From: Argopecten irradians
Lineage: Eukaryota > Mollusca > Bivalvia > Pectinida > Pectinidae
Assembly: GCF_041381155.1 (NCBI RefSeq)
Contig: NC_091134.1
Coordinates: 33,175,540 to 33,239,539 of the forward strand
DNA length: 64,000 bases
Direction of reading: 5' to 3'
Shown: piece by piece, positions 11,472 through 24,800 of the stretch
Position numbering within the stretch: the first letter of the stretch is position 1
Layout: each line of letters opens with the position of its first letter
Position numbers and translations under genes: made by a program
The notes under the pieces: model-generated
Seen by the model: only the letters and a program-made list of their open reading frames with translations
What the model was told of the DNA's origin: nothing
The model's database searches: none

Positions 11472-14400
11472 CAAACTAAATTCTATAACATCATTATGGA
11501 TTGTTGGGCAGATAACAAAGCCGTACTCCACTAACAAGTGTGTGTTGTCATGGTTACCGTATGATATGAACACCTCATCGTATTTCCTGTACGTGTCCTC
11601 AGTTTGGATCTCATAACAGTTACTTTTCTTATTGAATGATGCAGTTATCTGAAAATCAAACCAAGATTCTTACATCAGTTTTGTAAATTTTATCACACAA
11701 GATTTATAGTGTATCATGTTGTATTTTTGTTTTGATTTCTTTTCTTGCTTTACCTATTGAACCTCATATTACTTGGTTGATGATATATTCTCTATATTTC
11801 CCCACAGGGAGATTAAGAGATTCAAGTGGGAATACATTTAAAATAAATGGGTTTTTAAGATTTTACCTTATATAATAGGAGATAAAATTCACATTACGCA
11901 CATGATAAAACCAGAAACCGTTTGTGCGGATCATAAGTATCTCCAGTAGTGATGGAATGCAAATTCTTTGTAATCTTCCTGGCTGAATTCATCACCAAAA
12001 GAAATAATAGTCCTGCACACAGCGTTATCAGCATGTTCATGTGGTAACAAGATTTTGTCCTATTTATTTCTTTTACATGGCCTTTGCTAACGATTTAAGG
12101 TGAAATCAAAGATTGAGGAAGAATATTTTCACCACATACCAAAGTTCAAACTGAGTCAACATGTGATAATCATTTACTATGTATAACTAAACTCAACTTT
12201 ACATTAACAAACAATCAAGCGGTATAGTTCATGATAACAGACTTCAAGTCTTTAATGAGTATTTGCTTTGAAATACCTTTTTGTCTATCTCAGATATATT
12301 TGTGTAATACAATTTTTTCGGTTCATAGGGCAATTCCATCTTTGCATATTACAGAGTTATATGCCTGTGCGGGTGGGTATCAATTGTGGCGCTATTATTT
12401 TGTAAACAATATTCGGGTTGTTTTTTGGTGAAAATAAGGATGTTGTGCATGTAAATACATGACAAATACCTGCAAGGGCAGGTAACCCTCTGATATGAAA
12501 CAAGTTCTTACATTAGCGCAATGCGAATGGTTAAGCAGATCCAGAAATGGAGCCAGAGCTATGTAGTTCTTGTCATCAACGAATTCTTCACACATCTCGT
12601 GTTTATAGAAAACAGATCGGGTATTAACAGAATACCATGCCCCACAAAAAATCATTTAATGTAAAATCTAACTCTGGCCAGACATCTCTTACAAAGTTTG
12701 TAGATAATTTATAGGCTGTGTGCACTTTGGAAATCTCTGTTAAAGCTCTCGACTTTACATTGTGCGGCAAGAGATTCACTTCAGTCTCGGAAAAAAAGGC
12801 AGGTGTATTATATGTCTTTGGTAAAATGTTTATGTATGGAAACCAAAAGGATGATTTTTGTTTTTTCCTTTCAGCTATAAGGAAAATGGACATGGCTTGT
12901 TGAGATGATAACTGTTTGTCCCATCTGAAAAAGAAAGGAAAACAATATAAAAGCATCTTTTTGTAAAAGTGTAGTGTGGAATTCTGCCCGTGATACTGAT
13001 TGACATACACTATTCCCTGATTTGTCAATGGTTTTATTTTATAACCAGCCATGAGAAGTTTGGTCAAAACAATTACATGACATCATGGATTAATAGGATG
13101 TCATCAAGGACCCATGACCATAGCATGGTCAAATCCTGTGGGTTATGATTTTATTGTCAGGCTTCAAAGCCTTTGGGTTGGATGATTTTATTGTCAGGCT
13201 TCAAAGCCTTTGGGTTGTGATTTTACTGTCAGGCTTTCAAAGCCTTTGGGTTGTGATTTTATTGTCAGGCTTCAAAGCCTTTGGGTTGTGATTTTATTTT
13301 CAGGCTTCAAAGCCTTTGGGAGTTATTTTATAAATCATCCAATTGACCACAATGTCTTGCCCCTAAGGGTTATATATGACAATCAATAGTGTAATCTTGC
13401 TCTATGATGTGCACAGCGGTTTCTATTAATATTTGTCTGATTGTAAAATTGTGTTGTGATATTGTATTGTATATAGGTATAAATTGTTTGATAATGTGAA
13501 AATAATTGCCCTTTAGCTATATTGAGGGCATGACAAACAAATTCCAGACTTCTTGCAAGGCAATATATATAAGAACAAACAAAATCACTATTTCAGGGAT
13601 TCTCAAGTGGGTAGGTATATAGGTTTAAGGCAAACAAACAATATTTCAATTTTTAACAATATTTCAATGAGGCCTAAAAGGAAATAAAGTTGTTTTATTG
13701 CCAAAGATAAACACATAATATATATACTGTATACATGCATTACCAGCTATATTATGGTCAGTTAAATTGATACATGATAAATGTATAGATTTTTCATTGA
13801 ATGAAGAATCTATGTAACTAATGAGTGATTACAGAGAAGAAACAATTAGCTTCTAAAGACCAAAACAGTAAACTGTTATTATCATACTTACTTTGTTATG
13901 TGTTGTTGAAGACTTGTCAGAACTGTATGTGGGGTGATGAGGAGATGTTTTGGTATAGACACTATTGTATTTCCAGCATGGATGGCATGATGTGTCATCA
14001 AACCTCGACCTGTAGCTGTGTCAAATAAAATCATGTATATCTATGTACTGCTAATCAATATACATAAGCTTAGAAGTTACAATGGCTTTTATATATGATA
14101 TACTAAAATTTGAAATCGTGCAAGAAACAGATATTAGTACATGTGCAATCAGTACTTTATTCCATATAGGATATAGTGCCACAGAATTTTTTCGGGATGC
14201 AATTAATTATTTTTCATATTTGTATCGTGGAGTAAAATTAGAAACTCAAACTTCTCAATGACGGTAATGGTGTAAAGTAAGTAAATTTTGTAACTGAAGA
14301 AAAATAATAAATGGCCTGCTCCTGTTTTTTGATAGTGAAAAAATACCATTTGTCGGCGGTGGAGCATCTTTAAATGGGCTTATTGCTAAAATATTTAACA

Positions 14401-15413
14401 TTCTCTTATATTCCAGCATAATTAATTTAAGGGAAAGATTGACTTAAAGTGTTATAAATTTAAAACTGTTGTACATGTAGTTAATTGTGTGTACATGTAA
14501 TTGTCCCTACTCCTATAGCTACGGTTCAATGAGATCATTTTGGTTATGAATACGCTTTATGTGTTTCTGATTTATAGCCTATCTTAGTTACATATATGAT
14601 TTAATATGTACAGTCTCCAAGTGTTCTAAATATAAAGACCTATCAGGTATTAATAAGAGCGCAGCTCTCTGCGCGGCTGAAATTTTTGTACTTGACTAAA
14701 TGTGTTTTCAGTATACGCTTTAAAATTACTGTAAGTATTTTTAATTCACACATATACAAGAACAATGCAATAAATGTACTGGTCCAATATATAATGTGTA
14801 TGTTCTCAAGCACACAGCACCGTTAGCAGTGACGTCACAAAACCTGACACCAAAGATGATGGCACAGATTCGCACATATTTTTGATAGCATGGCATGATG
14901 CCAAGTTTTCTCTGCATCTGATAAAAACAAGATTAAAGTATATTGAACTATTCCATTTGGATTATTTTTTTATTCTTTCTAACTATCAATAGTATGTGCA
15001 TGTCAGTGAAATATTTCATTGTTAATCTCGTAGAAAAATATAGACAATGTAAAGTTATTATGTTATAATCTTTTACATGTAGCTCTTCTGAGGCTTTGCC
15101 TTAAATTCATATTATATATATGTAGCTAGAGTACAACAAATTTGTAGCCATATTACATTTGATATTAAAACAAATAATTCTAATAATTAATTTACTATAA
15201 CAAGGATTTATAAGTGATTGACTATAAATAGAATTTACTTTTAAATGTGGCCGCGCTTAGAAATGGTCGCTGTTGTCTAAATTTATTTCTTTTCATCCAT
15301 TGTCCCAAGGCAATGTATTCCTCATCAAGACAAGGAATCTGTGAATGAAGTGATTTTCTGTTCCTTTTTCGTCTCCGTAATGTCCGACTAGCTTTGCTTT
15401 GATTACTAGCCAT
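11472..15413 (-). CDS. SETD4: SETD4, SET-domain lysine methyltransferase (5' and central exons)
   Basis: SETD4 proteins methylate lysines on histones and other targets. Four coding exons are clear: 15,413-15,239, 14,015-13,892, 12,924-12,512 and 11,648-11,472, with matching GT/AG sites and phases. Exon 1 gives a basic N-terminus (RTLRRRKRNRK) and a WMKRNKF segment; exon 2 has TTGRGLM, the SAM-binding part of the SET domain; exon 3 has WFPYINILPK and DLLNHS; exon 4 has CYEIQTEDTYRKYDEVFISY and EYGF. This covers about 296 of an expected ~440 residues; the C-terminus is unresolved. Exon 3 contains one extra base near 12,640-12,651 (runs of four C and six A) that shifts the frame in the middle of LWGAWYSVNTR; the downstream phases fit only if that base is absent. 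A homopolymer error is most likely, a null allele possible. The gene starts head-to-head with MORC3. Confidence 0.85.
11955..12040. repeat. Diverged copy of the MITE found at 26,308
   Basis: The segments 'gtatctccagtagtgatgga' and 'catcaccaaaagaaataata' match the inverse of the middle of the 26,308-26,480 element. The ends are lost. It lies in SETD4 intron 3. The open frame read through it on the minus strand is not a gene. Confidence 0.5.
13138..13322. repeat. 35-bp tandem repeat with a short palindrome
   Basis: Five units of about 35 bp, each containing AGGCTTCAAAGCCT, whose two ends pair with each other. It is in SETD4 intron 2. Spacers are also repeated, so it is not a CRISPR array. Confidence 0.9.
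14137..14369 (-). mobile_element. Truncated MITE of the 'CTCCACCGCCGACA' family
   Basis: This is the inverse of most of the element at 40,499-40,853. It keeps one terminal repeat (tgtcggcggtggagcatct, followed by TTAA at 14,370) and has lost the other. It lies in SETD4 intron 1. Confidence 0.75.
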
Positions 15414-15808
15414 GTTCCGGTGTTTTCAATTTTGCATGTAAACGAGTCAGATTATATATACATGGAATATGATGAAGCTTCAGATATTTGTATGTAGGCT
15501 ACATGACATGCTACATATTGTTGACATCAATCACATGGCCGACACTTGCCGGAAGTTGATAAAGTGAAACTATAACGAGGCACGAAATAAATGACATCAT
15601 TTCCGAAAATATATTTCCTTTGGGACCGAATTACTTAATATGTAATCCTCAAATCACACGAAGTGAAATTTTTTTGTCTCTTTTATATATCATATAAGTT
15701 CAGCTTGTGGATTTTGTCAGTTTCAAATTCGTTTATCACTTTCTTTAGTTTTCTTTCAAAACGTCACTTTCCAACATCCCATTTAGGTCACATATATACA
15801 CAACAAAA
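15414..15808. promoter_or_regulatory. Shared SETD4/MORC3 divergent promoter region
   Basis: 395 bp separate the two start codons, which face away from each other. The spacer holds an ETS/GABP-type motif CCGGAAGT (15,549-15,556) and no clear TATA box, as is common in divergent housekeeping promoters. Transcription starts are not visible from sequence. Confidence 0.55.
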
Positions 15809-18800
15809 ATGGCCGCCCGTTATCCGTCGGGCATCCAAACGAGCAGAGTAAGTTTCGAAACATTGCGGGAATTATGAAAATTGTGAAATTGTTTTTCTAA
15901 CTTGTTAATGTTAAGGAATCATTTTATTTGTTTTCATCAATTTCAGGTCAGTCCATCCTATCTCCATGGAAATTCAACCAGTCACACTTGGGCATTTAGT
16001 GCTGTTGCAGAACTAATCGGTACAGTAGGCCTATGACTGACCATCACTTTCCTAAAAATAGCACCATTATAATTTTGATAAGGTGCTAGATCTATATGCA
16101 CAAACAAAATAGTTCCATTGTTATTTTGAAGTTGGCTTACTTGCAACTAACTTACTTACTGCCTTAAAAGTAGTTACATTACTGCAAAAGAATTTAAAAA
16201 AAAAAAGAGGAAAACCCACGAAAGTGATCATGCATATGTTGTATGAATTTTTAGACTGAGAAAAGTCAGATTAGAATCTGGTATTGGCTTATGATTTTTT
16301 CTATCTCTGTAAAAGTAAAATATTGTCTAATACATACATTCTATATTTGTATACAATGTGTGAAAAAAAAATCTATAGAAAAAATTGTTTTCTCAGAATT
16401 CATAAAACAAAACTAAAAGAAAAAATAATCCGCCTACTTTCTAAGAAACATCCGAAATGAAAATATATATGAATTAATTTATTATTTTAAAGGAATAGTA
16501 CAGAAGCCTGTTAGCTAGGGCCACATTGAAAAAAAAAAAATGTCGTTCTAATGATGTCGTAGTAACAACATAGTATCTTGTTAAAATAACTTTGTTATGT
16601 TGTAATAGTAACATATTATTGATATCTTGTATTAACAAATTAACTACATATGTCATTAGAACAACTTATGTTATGGTAATAACGACTTACAGTACCATGC
16701 CAAAAGTATTCGGTCACAATGGCGGCGTGTTTACATGACGGTTAAAACGAAACGAATTCCAAATTACTTTTACTGATATACTACACAGTCGATTGCAACG
16801 GTATTACACACTTACCTTCAGTATTTTGTAAGATGTCCTTTCAATCTGATTACGTTTAAAATTCGTTTAGGGATCGTGTTGTACAAGCTTTGAATGTAGC
16901 AAGGTGTGATTTCCGTCCAAATCCTCTGAATCTCGGAGAACAAGTCATTTGCCGATTTCACAGCTGCTACTCGAGACTGAAGTTTTCTTTTTATTAATAA
17001 CCAAAGATTTTCAATTATGTTTAAATCTGGTGATTGAGCGGGCCAACTCATTCCATTAATTCCGTTCTGGGCGATGTAGTCTTGGGTGGACCTCGCACGG
17101 TGAACTGGGGCATTGTCGTCTTGGAAAAAATAGCCACCAGTAGGAAAATGTCTGGCAAGAACTGGCCAAAGATTTTCCTCCAAAACCTCCTGATATTTTG
17201 CAGCATTAATATTTCCTTCCACTCGAGCTAATGTCCCCACACCGTTCCAACAAATGCACCCCCAAATCATAACCTCGAGTTTGTTTTGGGTATTACGCGG
17301 CTGCACAAGATCCGGTCGCCATCCTTCACCCCGCTTTCTCCATATATAAACTCTGTGGTCCTGTCCAATAACTATTTTGCTTTCATCCGAGAAAATAACT
17401 CGCTTCCAATTATATATTGTCCATCTCCGCTTTTCTCTACACCAAGCAAGTCTCTTAGTTCGGTTACTCTGCTTCACGACAAGTTTCTTCCTAGAAACAC
17501 ACCTGGTATACCCATGTTGGCTCAGATGTCGCTGAAGTGTTCTTTTAGAAGTCGAAACATTACTTTGCTCATTGTATTTAATGGTAACATCAGTAAGGGA
17601 ATCCCTCCTATTGTTTTTAACAATCCTCTCCAAAGAACGATAATCCCGCAAATTCACTAACTTTGGTCGTCCGCTTCTCGGCCTGTTTTCCACTGAACCA
17701 CATGTACAAAATTTGTTAACAATGTCAATAACTGTGGACTTGGGTATTTTTAACATCATACCTATCTTTCGTCGTGAATATCCACTCCTAAACATCCCTA
17801 CGATCATATTTTTAACGCCCATTGATAGTTCTTTTCCTTTTCGGCCCATCTTGGCAATACACGGCCACGGGAAAAACAGAAAGCAGACGACAACAAAAAA
17901 TTGTGTGACGTAACATGACGTCATACGCAAACCTAAAAATGACGCACGTCATCATCAGTGACGTTTACAATGAATGCCAAGGCCATTTTCAGCGATGTTA
18001 TTGACACGACGTTAACACGCCGCCATTGTGACCGAATACTTTTGGCACGGCACTGTAGCTATATGTCGTTATATCGACTCAGTATCTTGTAATAACTTCT
18101 TACGTATGTCATTATAACGACATACCTATGTGGTTAGTCTCTCATAATAACTACTTACCTATGCAATAATAACAACTTACCTATGCCGTTATAACAGCTT
18201 AGTATCCTGGGCTTGCACTAACTTTCCTGTTTGCTTAGCAAAAGTTATGAAAGTGATTTTTTCTCTTTAGCAAATAAAAATTTCATTCAACAAATTGTGC
18301 ATTCACAGCATTTCATCATGAAATACATTAATTTACTAAGAAGCATTTAATAATGTATGTTATGCATCAATTGAAAAGTACACACAAACCATACTTCGTC
18401 ATGCATATTGTTACTTTACATCCCTTCAACATTAAAATATATATGGTACAGTAACTGATTAATTTATCAACTATAACAGTGTTTTAGACTTGCTATGAAA
18501 GTAATCCGATTGAAAAAAAACAGATGTTTGAAGCTTGTGTCTGCGTGATAGGATATCAGATGTGTGATAAAAAACTTCAGCATTTTTTTTGCGAATTAGG
18601 ATGAATTTATTTTAGCAATTAGCCAGATCGATTCCTTAATAACGAAAATGCGAATGGGAAGCGTAAGCCCAGGTATCTCATTATAATGACTTATGTCTTT
18701 ATAACGATTAAATATCTCCTTATAACAACATACCTATGTCGAAATAACAACTTACCTATGTTGTTATAACAACTTGGTATCTCATAATAAAGACTTACCT

Positions 18801-21800
18801 ATGTCGTTATAACAAATTAGTATTTCGTAATAACGACTTAGTATCTCGTTATTACGACATAGGTATAATACCTCTTAATAACAACTTAGCTGTAAGTATG
18901 TTGTAATAGCGACTTAGTACATTTGTATATCATAATAATGACTTAGCTATATATGTTGTTCATGGTTCGTTCAGAAATTATAAAAAGAAAATCAAAGACT
19001 TTTTAATGACTTTTCAAGGCCTTTTTTGTCATTTTCAAGGCCCCATTGAAATCAAATTTAGATTCATTCAATACAAAAATAATATGTTATGTTGGCTTCA
19101 ACTTTTGGAATGATTGCTGAATTGATTATTAACCATCACTGATGATTATGAATGAAGAAACAGTTCATTAAATGAAGTTCTGGGATGTGTCTATATCAGA
19201 ATGAGTGCACGGTCCAGAGTATGCAATTGAAAATATGGATTTCAGGTCGATTCACCCTGAATTTTGAATGTGGGATCAAATGTCATTTTAGAGCAAATGT
19301 ATTTTTTAAGGACTTTTCAAGGCTGTTGGTGAATTTCAAGGACTTTCAAGGCCAAACACTTAATTTAAGGACTTTCAAGGCCAACCATAAATTCAAGTAT
19401 CTCGTTGTGTTCTTCAGTGCTTCTCTTGTAAAGAGTATGGCCACAAACAAAAAATGTGTAGTGTTTCAAATATCTGTTAGGGACTCGGCAAAGAAGGTGT
19501 TGCCTTAACTACCAAATCCTATAACAAACTACCATATTTAGAAAACTCTGTGCATGTCTTCACTTCAAATTATGTTTCTGTAAATCGCTTTAACATCCTA
19601 AACCATATGGACTTATGTAACTCATGTGAAAATGAGAAATGCTCATGTATTGCTAATTCATCTGCTATCATAGTTAAAAAACCATATAATCAAAAGCAGT
19701 TGACTCAAAAATCCTCAAAAGGATCAAATGAGATTTGTATTTCAAATGTAAGGACAGAAAAGGGGTCTCTACCGAACAATAATAAAACTCCTGATAAATC
19801 TTTATCAATTTCAGGAAATACATGTAATTCTAAATCAAATAACATATTACAAACTCTAGATAAAAGAACAACAAGTGTACATAATGATACCAATATATCA
19901 CACACTAAGTCTATTCCTTCTAGTCAACCTAATAGTAAATATACTGATCCCAACATCAACGTGAATTTAAATACTTTAAATTTTCTGAGTAAAGGCCTTC
20001 ACATAGGTAGTTGGAATATTAGACATTTGTTACCAAAAATTGATGAAATAACTTTTCTTTTACAACAGAATCACTCTATTCATGTGCTTGGTTTATGTGA
20101 AACTTTCCTATCAGATATTGTCAATGACACCTTAATAAACATTGAAGGATTTAATATGGAGAGACGAGATAGAACAAACCGAGTAGGTGGAGGTATTGTG
20201 ACTTACATTAAAGAAAGCATACCATATACCAGAAGAAGTGATCTAGAAGAAGAAGCAATAGAATGTATTTGGCTACAAATTAATCCTAGCCATAGTAAAA
20301 GTATTCTGATTTGCCACCTTTATAGACCTCCTAGCAGTAATGTGTCCTGGATTGATGTATTTGATCATATGATGGATAAAGCAACAAGTGAAGATCTTGA
20401 AGTACTTATCATGGGAGATTTTAATATTGACCTACTAAATACAGCCAATACTCAAAATATAAAATGGGAAAATGTGATATCAGAACATAACCTTACTCAA
20501 CTTGTGAACCAACCAACTCGAGTAACTGAAAATACTAGTACTCTGATCGATCATATATACTGCAGTAATCCTGATATCACTACAGATGTCATAGTGCCTA
20601 GCATAGCAATAAGTGACCATTATCCAGTGTGTATCACAGTAAAAACCAAATCGTCTAAACAAGCATCTTCATCACACAAAACAATATCATACAGGTGTTT
20701 TAAAGAATTCAATGAACATAATTTCTTATCAGACCTATCATCATCAACAATCAATGAAATTTTCCTAATAGAAGACCCAAATGAGGCTTTATCTCACCTA
20801 ACCTCTTCAATTTTAGATACATTAAACAAGCATGCACCAATCAAATCTAAAAGAGTGAAAATACCCAAACAGCCTAGCTGGTATAATACCGAGATATCAA
20901 ATGCAAGGAATCTCAGAGACAATTATCACAAAAATAAAGATATGGTTAACTACCGATTATGGAGAAACAAAACAAACACCTTAATATTGAAGTCAAAAAG
21001 AGAACTCTTTAAGAACGCAATTAAAAATAAAGTACCTAGTAACACTTTATGGAATCATTTAAGTAGCATGACGAAAACTGCAAACAAAAATCAATTACCA
21101 ACAGAAATCTTCTGTGAAAATGAGCATATTACTGGTAAACAAAACATCCTAAATTATCTTAATAATCATTTTGTGAATATCTCTGACAATATTAAGAAAA
21201 AGCCATTTAATGAAAGTGATCATGCCCTTTTTCACAAACAGGTAAACGAAAAAGTAGGTAATAGCCCAGCTTTTTGTATTCCATTAATTAAAGTGGATGA
21301 AACTTATGATTACATAACTAGGCTTGATGCTACTAAAGCAGTGGGGAATGATGGAATAGGTCCTAAAATTCTTAAACTATGTAAAGACTTAATATCATCA
21401 CATATTTCACATATAATTAATATTAGTGTGAATAAAAATATCTTCCCTAATATATTAAAGGAAGCTAGAGTAGTTACAATACATAAAGGCAAAGAAAAGG
21501 AAAATCCAAATAATTATAGACCAATTTCAATTTTACCAACTCTTTCAAAAATATTTGAAAAACATGTAACTAAGCATCTTTACAAATATCTGACCAAATA
21601 TAACATACTGCATAGCTCTCAGTCAGGCTTTCGATCTCAGCACTCGTGTCAAACAGCTCTCATTAATCTGCTGGACACTTGGCTTAAAGGTATAGACAAC
21701 AGTCAAATGATAGGAACGCTTTTTATAGATCTACAAAAAGCTTTTGACCTTGTTGATCACAAAATACTTCTTCATAAACTTAAACTTTTAAATGTATCAA

Positions 21801-24800
21801 TGTCAAGTCTGCAGTGGTTTACATCTTATCTATCTGGCAGATTTCAATCTATACAATCAAATGGTATGTCATCCTCTCCTAAATTGATAAAAACAGGTGT
21901 ACCTCAGGGCTCAATTCTTGGTCCACTTATGTTTCTTATTTATATTAATGATTTACCAATGTATGTAAAACAATGTAATGTTGATATGTATGCTGATGAT
22001 ACGACTATACACACAAAAGGCAGTACTTTACCTGAAATTGAACAAAGCCTTCAAGAAGATATTAAAAACATTTTTAGGTGGTGCCAATTTAATAATATGA
22101 ACATAAATTTACAAAAAACAAATAGTATGCTTATTGGGAGTAAGAGGAAAATAGCAGGAATGGATATCCATCTAGTAGTAAATGATACACATATCAATCA
22201 TTCAAATTGTCAGAAAGTCTTAGGTATTTACATAGATAAATTTTTAAACTGGTCAGAACAAGTAAAAAAGGTAGCATCTAAGCTCTCAATAGCAATTGCA
22301 TTACTACGAAAAATGAAAAGCTATCTACCAAGAGAAGCTAGGAAAATTTACTACAATTCCTACATTTTACCAATTTTAGATTATGCCGCTATAGTCTGGG
22401 GTAATGGTTTGACAAAACAACAAATAAATCATATTACAAAACTACAAAAGAAAGCTCTTAGAATAATGCTAGATAAACCAATACTATCTGACAGTTTGGC
22501 CCTTTTTAAAGAAGCTAAAGCACTCCCTTTTGAACTCAGATTAAAATATCATACTGTAATTTTGGTTTATAAAGCACTGCATAATATGACACCGGATTAT
22601 ATATGTACTTTAATTGAAACTTGTCAAAATTCTTGCTTGTACAAACTCAGATCAGCTACAGAAAATAAACTCCTTTTACCTAAGTTACAATCAGAGACAA
22701 TGAGGAAGTCATTCAGCTACTCTGGAGCTGTATCTTGGAATAATCTTCCACTTGATATAACACACTCCACATCCCTTGTAACTTTTAAGCAAAAGTTAAG
22801 AAATTATTTACTATCAAACTTGATAATCTAAATGAATTATTTATTTACATTATGCTTAATATATGTTACCTATATCAAAACAGTTCCTATTATTTCGTTT
22901 AAGGAATATATACTATACAGTATACTGTATATGAAACAGTAATGTATGTGTTTCATTTCACTTGTGTTTTTCCATTGTATTCTATATAGATTGTTATCAT
23001 ATGCATGTGATGTATATTTTGATGATTTATGTCAATTTTGTTTGTGTTTATATAATTGAGGGCCATATGGAAGATTAGCTCCATGCTAAATATGCCACCC
23101 TCAATAAATAAAGTATTATTATTATTATTATTATTAAGGACTTTTCAAGGCCTTTAACCACCATGTTGTTATAACAAAAAAGCTAAGTCATAATTATGAC
23201 ATCTTAAGTCGTTATAATGACATAGGTAAGTCGTTATTATGACATACTAAAGCCTAATTAGACCCAACTTAGAATATGCAACCCAGGTATGGTCTCCACT
23301 GCTAAAAAAAGATCAGATTGCTCTTGAAAACGTCCAACGAAGAGCCACTAAAAGAGTTCACTCTATTGAAAATCTACCATACCATTCAAGACTTAAAAAG
23401 TTGGGACTTCCCACTTTAGAATACAGACGTAAAAGGAACGATGTGATCGAAGTCTATAAAATTCTGAACGGAATAGATAAACTAGATAAAGACAACTTAT
23501 TTATAATGTCTTCAGCTAGTACTAGAGGTAATAGTTTAAAACTCTTTAAGAAACAGAGCAGGACTAAAGTCACACAAAGTATATTTAGTCGGCGAGTTAG
23601 TAGTTATAACGACATAGGTAAGTCGTCATTACAACATACTAAGTCGTTTTAATAACATAGCTAATTGTCGTTAAGCAGTCACCCAAAACACACATTTCGC
23701 ACTTCACACACTCTACACACTGCATATACATACGAAGTTGTTATTGCGATAAAGGTAAGTTGTTATTACGAAATACTAAGTCATTATAATGACATAGCTA
23801 AGTCGTTATGACAAGACACTATGTCATTATTAGGATATCCTAAGTCATTATAACAACATGATATTTTTTTCAATGTGATCCTTAAAGTGTTCCGTAATAT
23901 AGTAATTATATAAATGATATAATTTTACAAGTTAGCACTTGCAAACATTTCTGTCAATATAAATTTGATTTTAACCTACGTTAGTTTGGATTCAAGTCAT
24001 AAGTAATTATGGTAGTAGTGTGTGATTTTTTTTATCACATACATATACACCATTATCTATAATCATTTCCTCTGATGATTTCAGACAATGCCTATGACCC
24101 TGATGTTAATGCGTCCGAGATCTGGATTGACCAGCGATTGATTGACAATAAAGTGTGTCTCACATTTGTAGACAATGGTAATGGAATGACACCAGATAAA
24201 CTACACAAAATGTTGAGGTATGTGGCTTTATGACATGTTCTACACAAACATCTACGTACTTTATAATGTTAAAAATTAAATTAAATTAATTAAAAAAATA
24301 TCAGTAAAGTTTCCAATTTAATGAAAATATGCTTGAATCATATTGGTTAAAATTTTGAATTTATTTATTGTATCACGCCTGATCTTCTCCTTTCAATTTC
24401 CTTATTAAAGTTAATTTTCAATTTTGTACTGGTAATAAGTAATTATATATGATAAATTGATAATAAGTAAAAATAATATTACATTTTAGGTTACATTGTG
24501 CATATAAGATTAAACAAAATGTAAAATGTTAAGAGATATATGTAAATATGTATTATCAATTTATTTGTAAAAAATATTGAATATTATTTTATAAAGTATG
24601 TAATATCTGCCTTTTCAGCTTCGGCTATTGTGAAAAAGATAAGTTTACATCTGGTAAACACCAGGCTGTGGGACAGTACGGCAATGGGTTTAAGTCTGGA
24701 TCCATGCGATTGGGCAAAGACGCCATAGTGTTTACACGTCAAGTGAACACCATGAGTGTTGGGCTCCTGTCACAGACCTACCTACACAACATCAACGCAC

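Larger units (their letters stand above)
16519..23881. mobile_element. Foldback-like element: array of self-complementary TAACGACTTA units, split by later insertions
   Basis: Pieces of one array occur at 16,550-16,690, 18,056-18,206, 18,673-18,960, 23,160-23,255 and 23,590-23,870. Units alternate 'taacgactta gtatctcg' with its inverse 'cctatgtcgtta', so the array can fold on itself. The outer edges match as inverted ends: 'ccacattgaaaaaaa' at about 16,520 and 'ttttttcaatgtgatc' at about 23,872. Four younger sequences separate the pieces. No protein is encoded by the array itself. All of it lies in MORC3 intron 2. Confidence 0.65.

Noticed and set aside
11930-12070. Minus-strand frame (SFGDEFSQEDYKEFAFHHYW)
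   Set aside because: At first taken for a SETD4 exon, but it matches the MITE at 26,308-26,480 and not SETD4; the true exon is 11,648-11,472.
13138-13322. CRISPR-like array
   Set aside because: The spacers are as repeated as the palindromes, and the setting is an animal intron.
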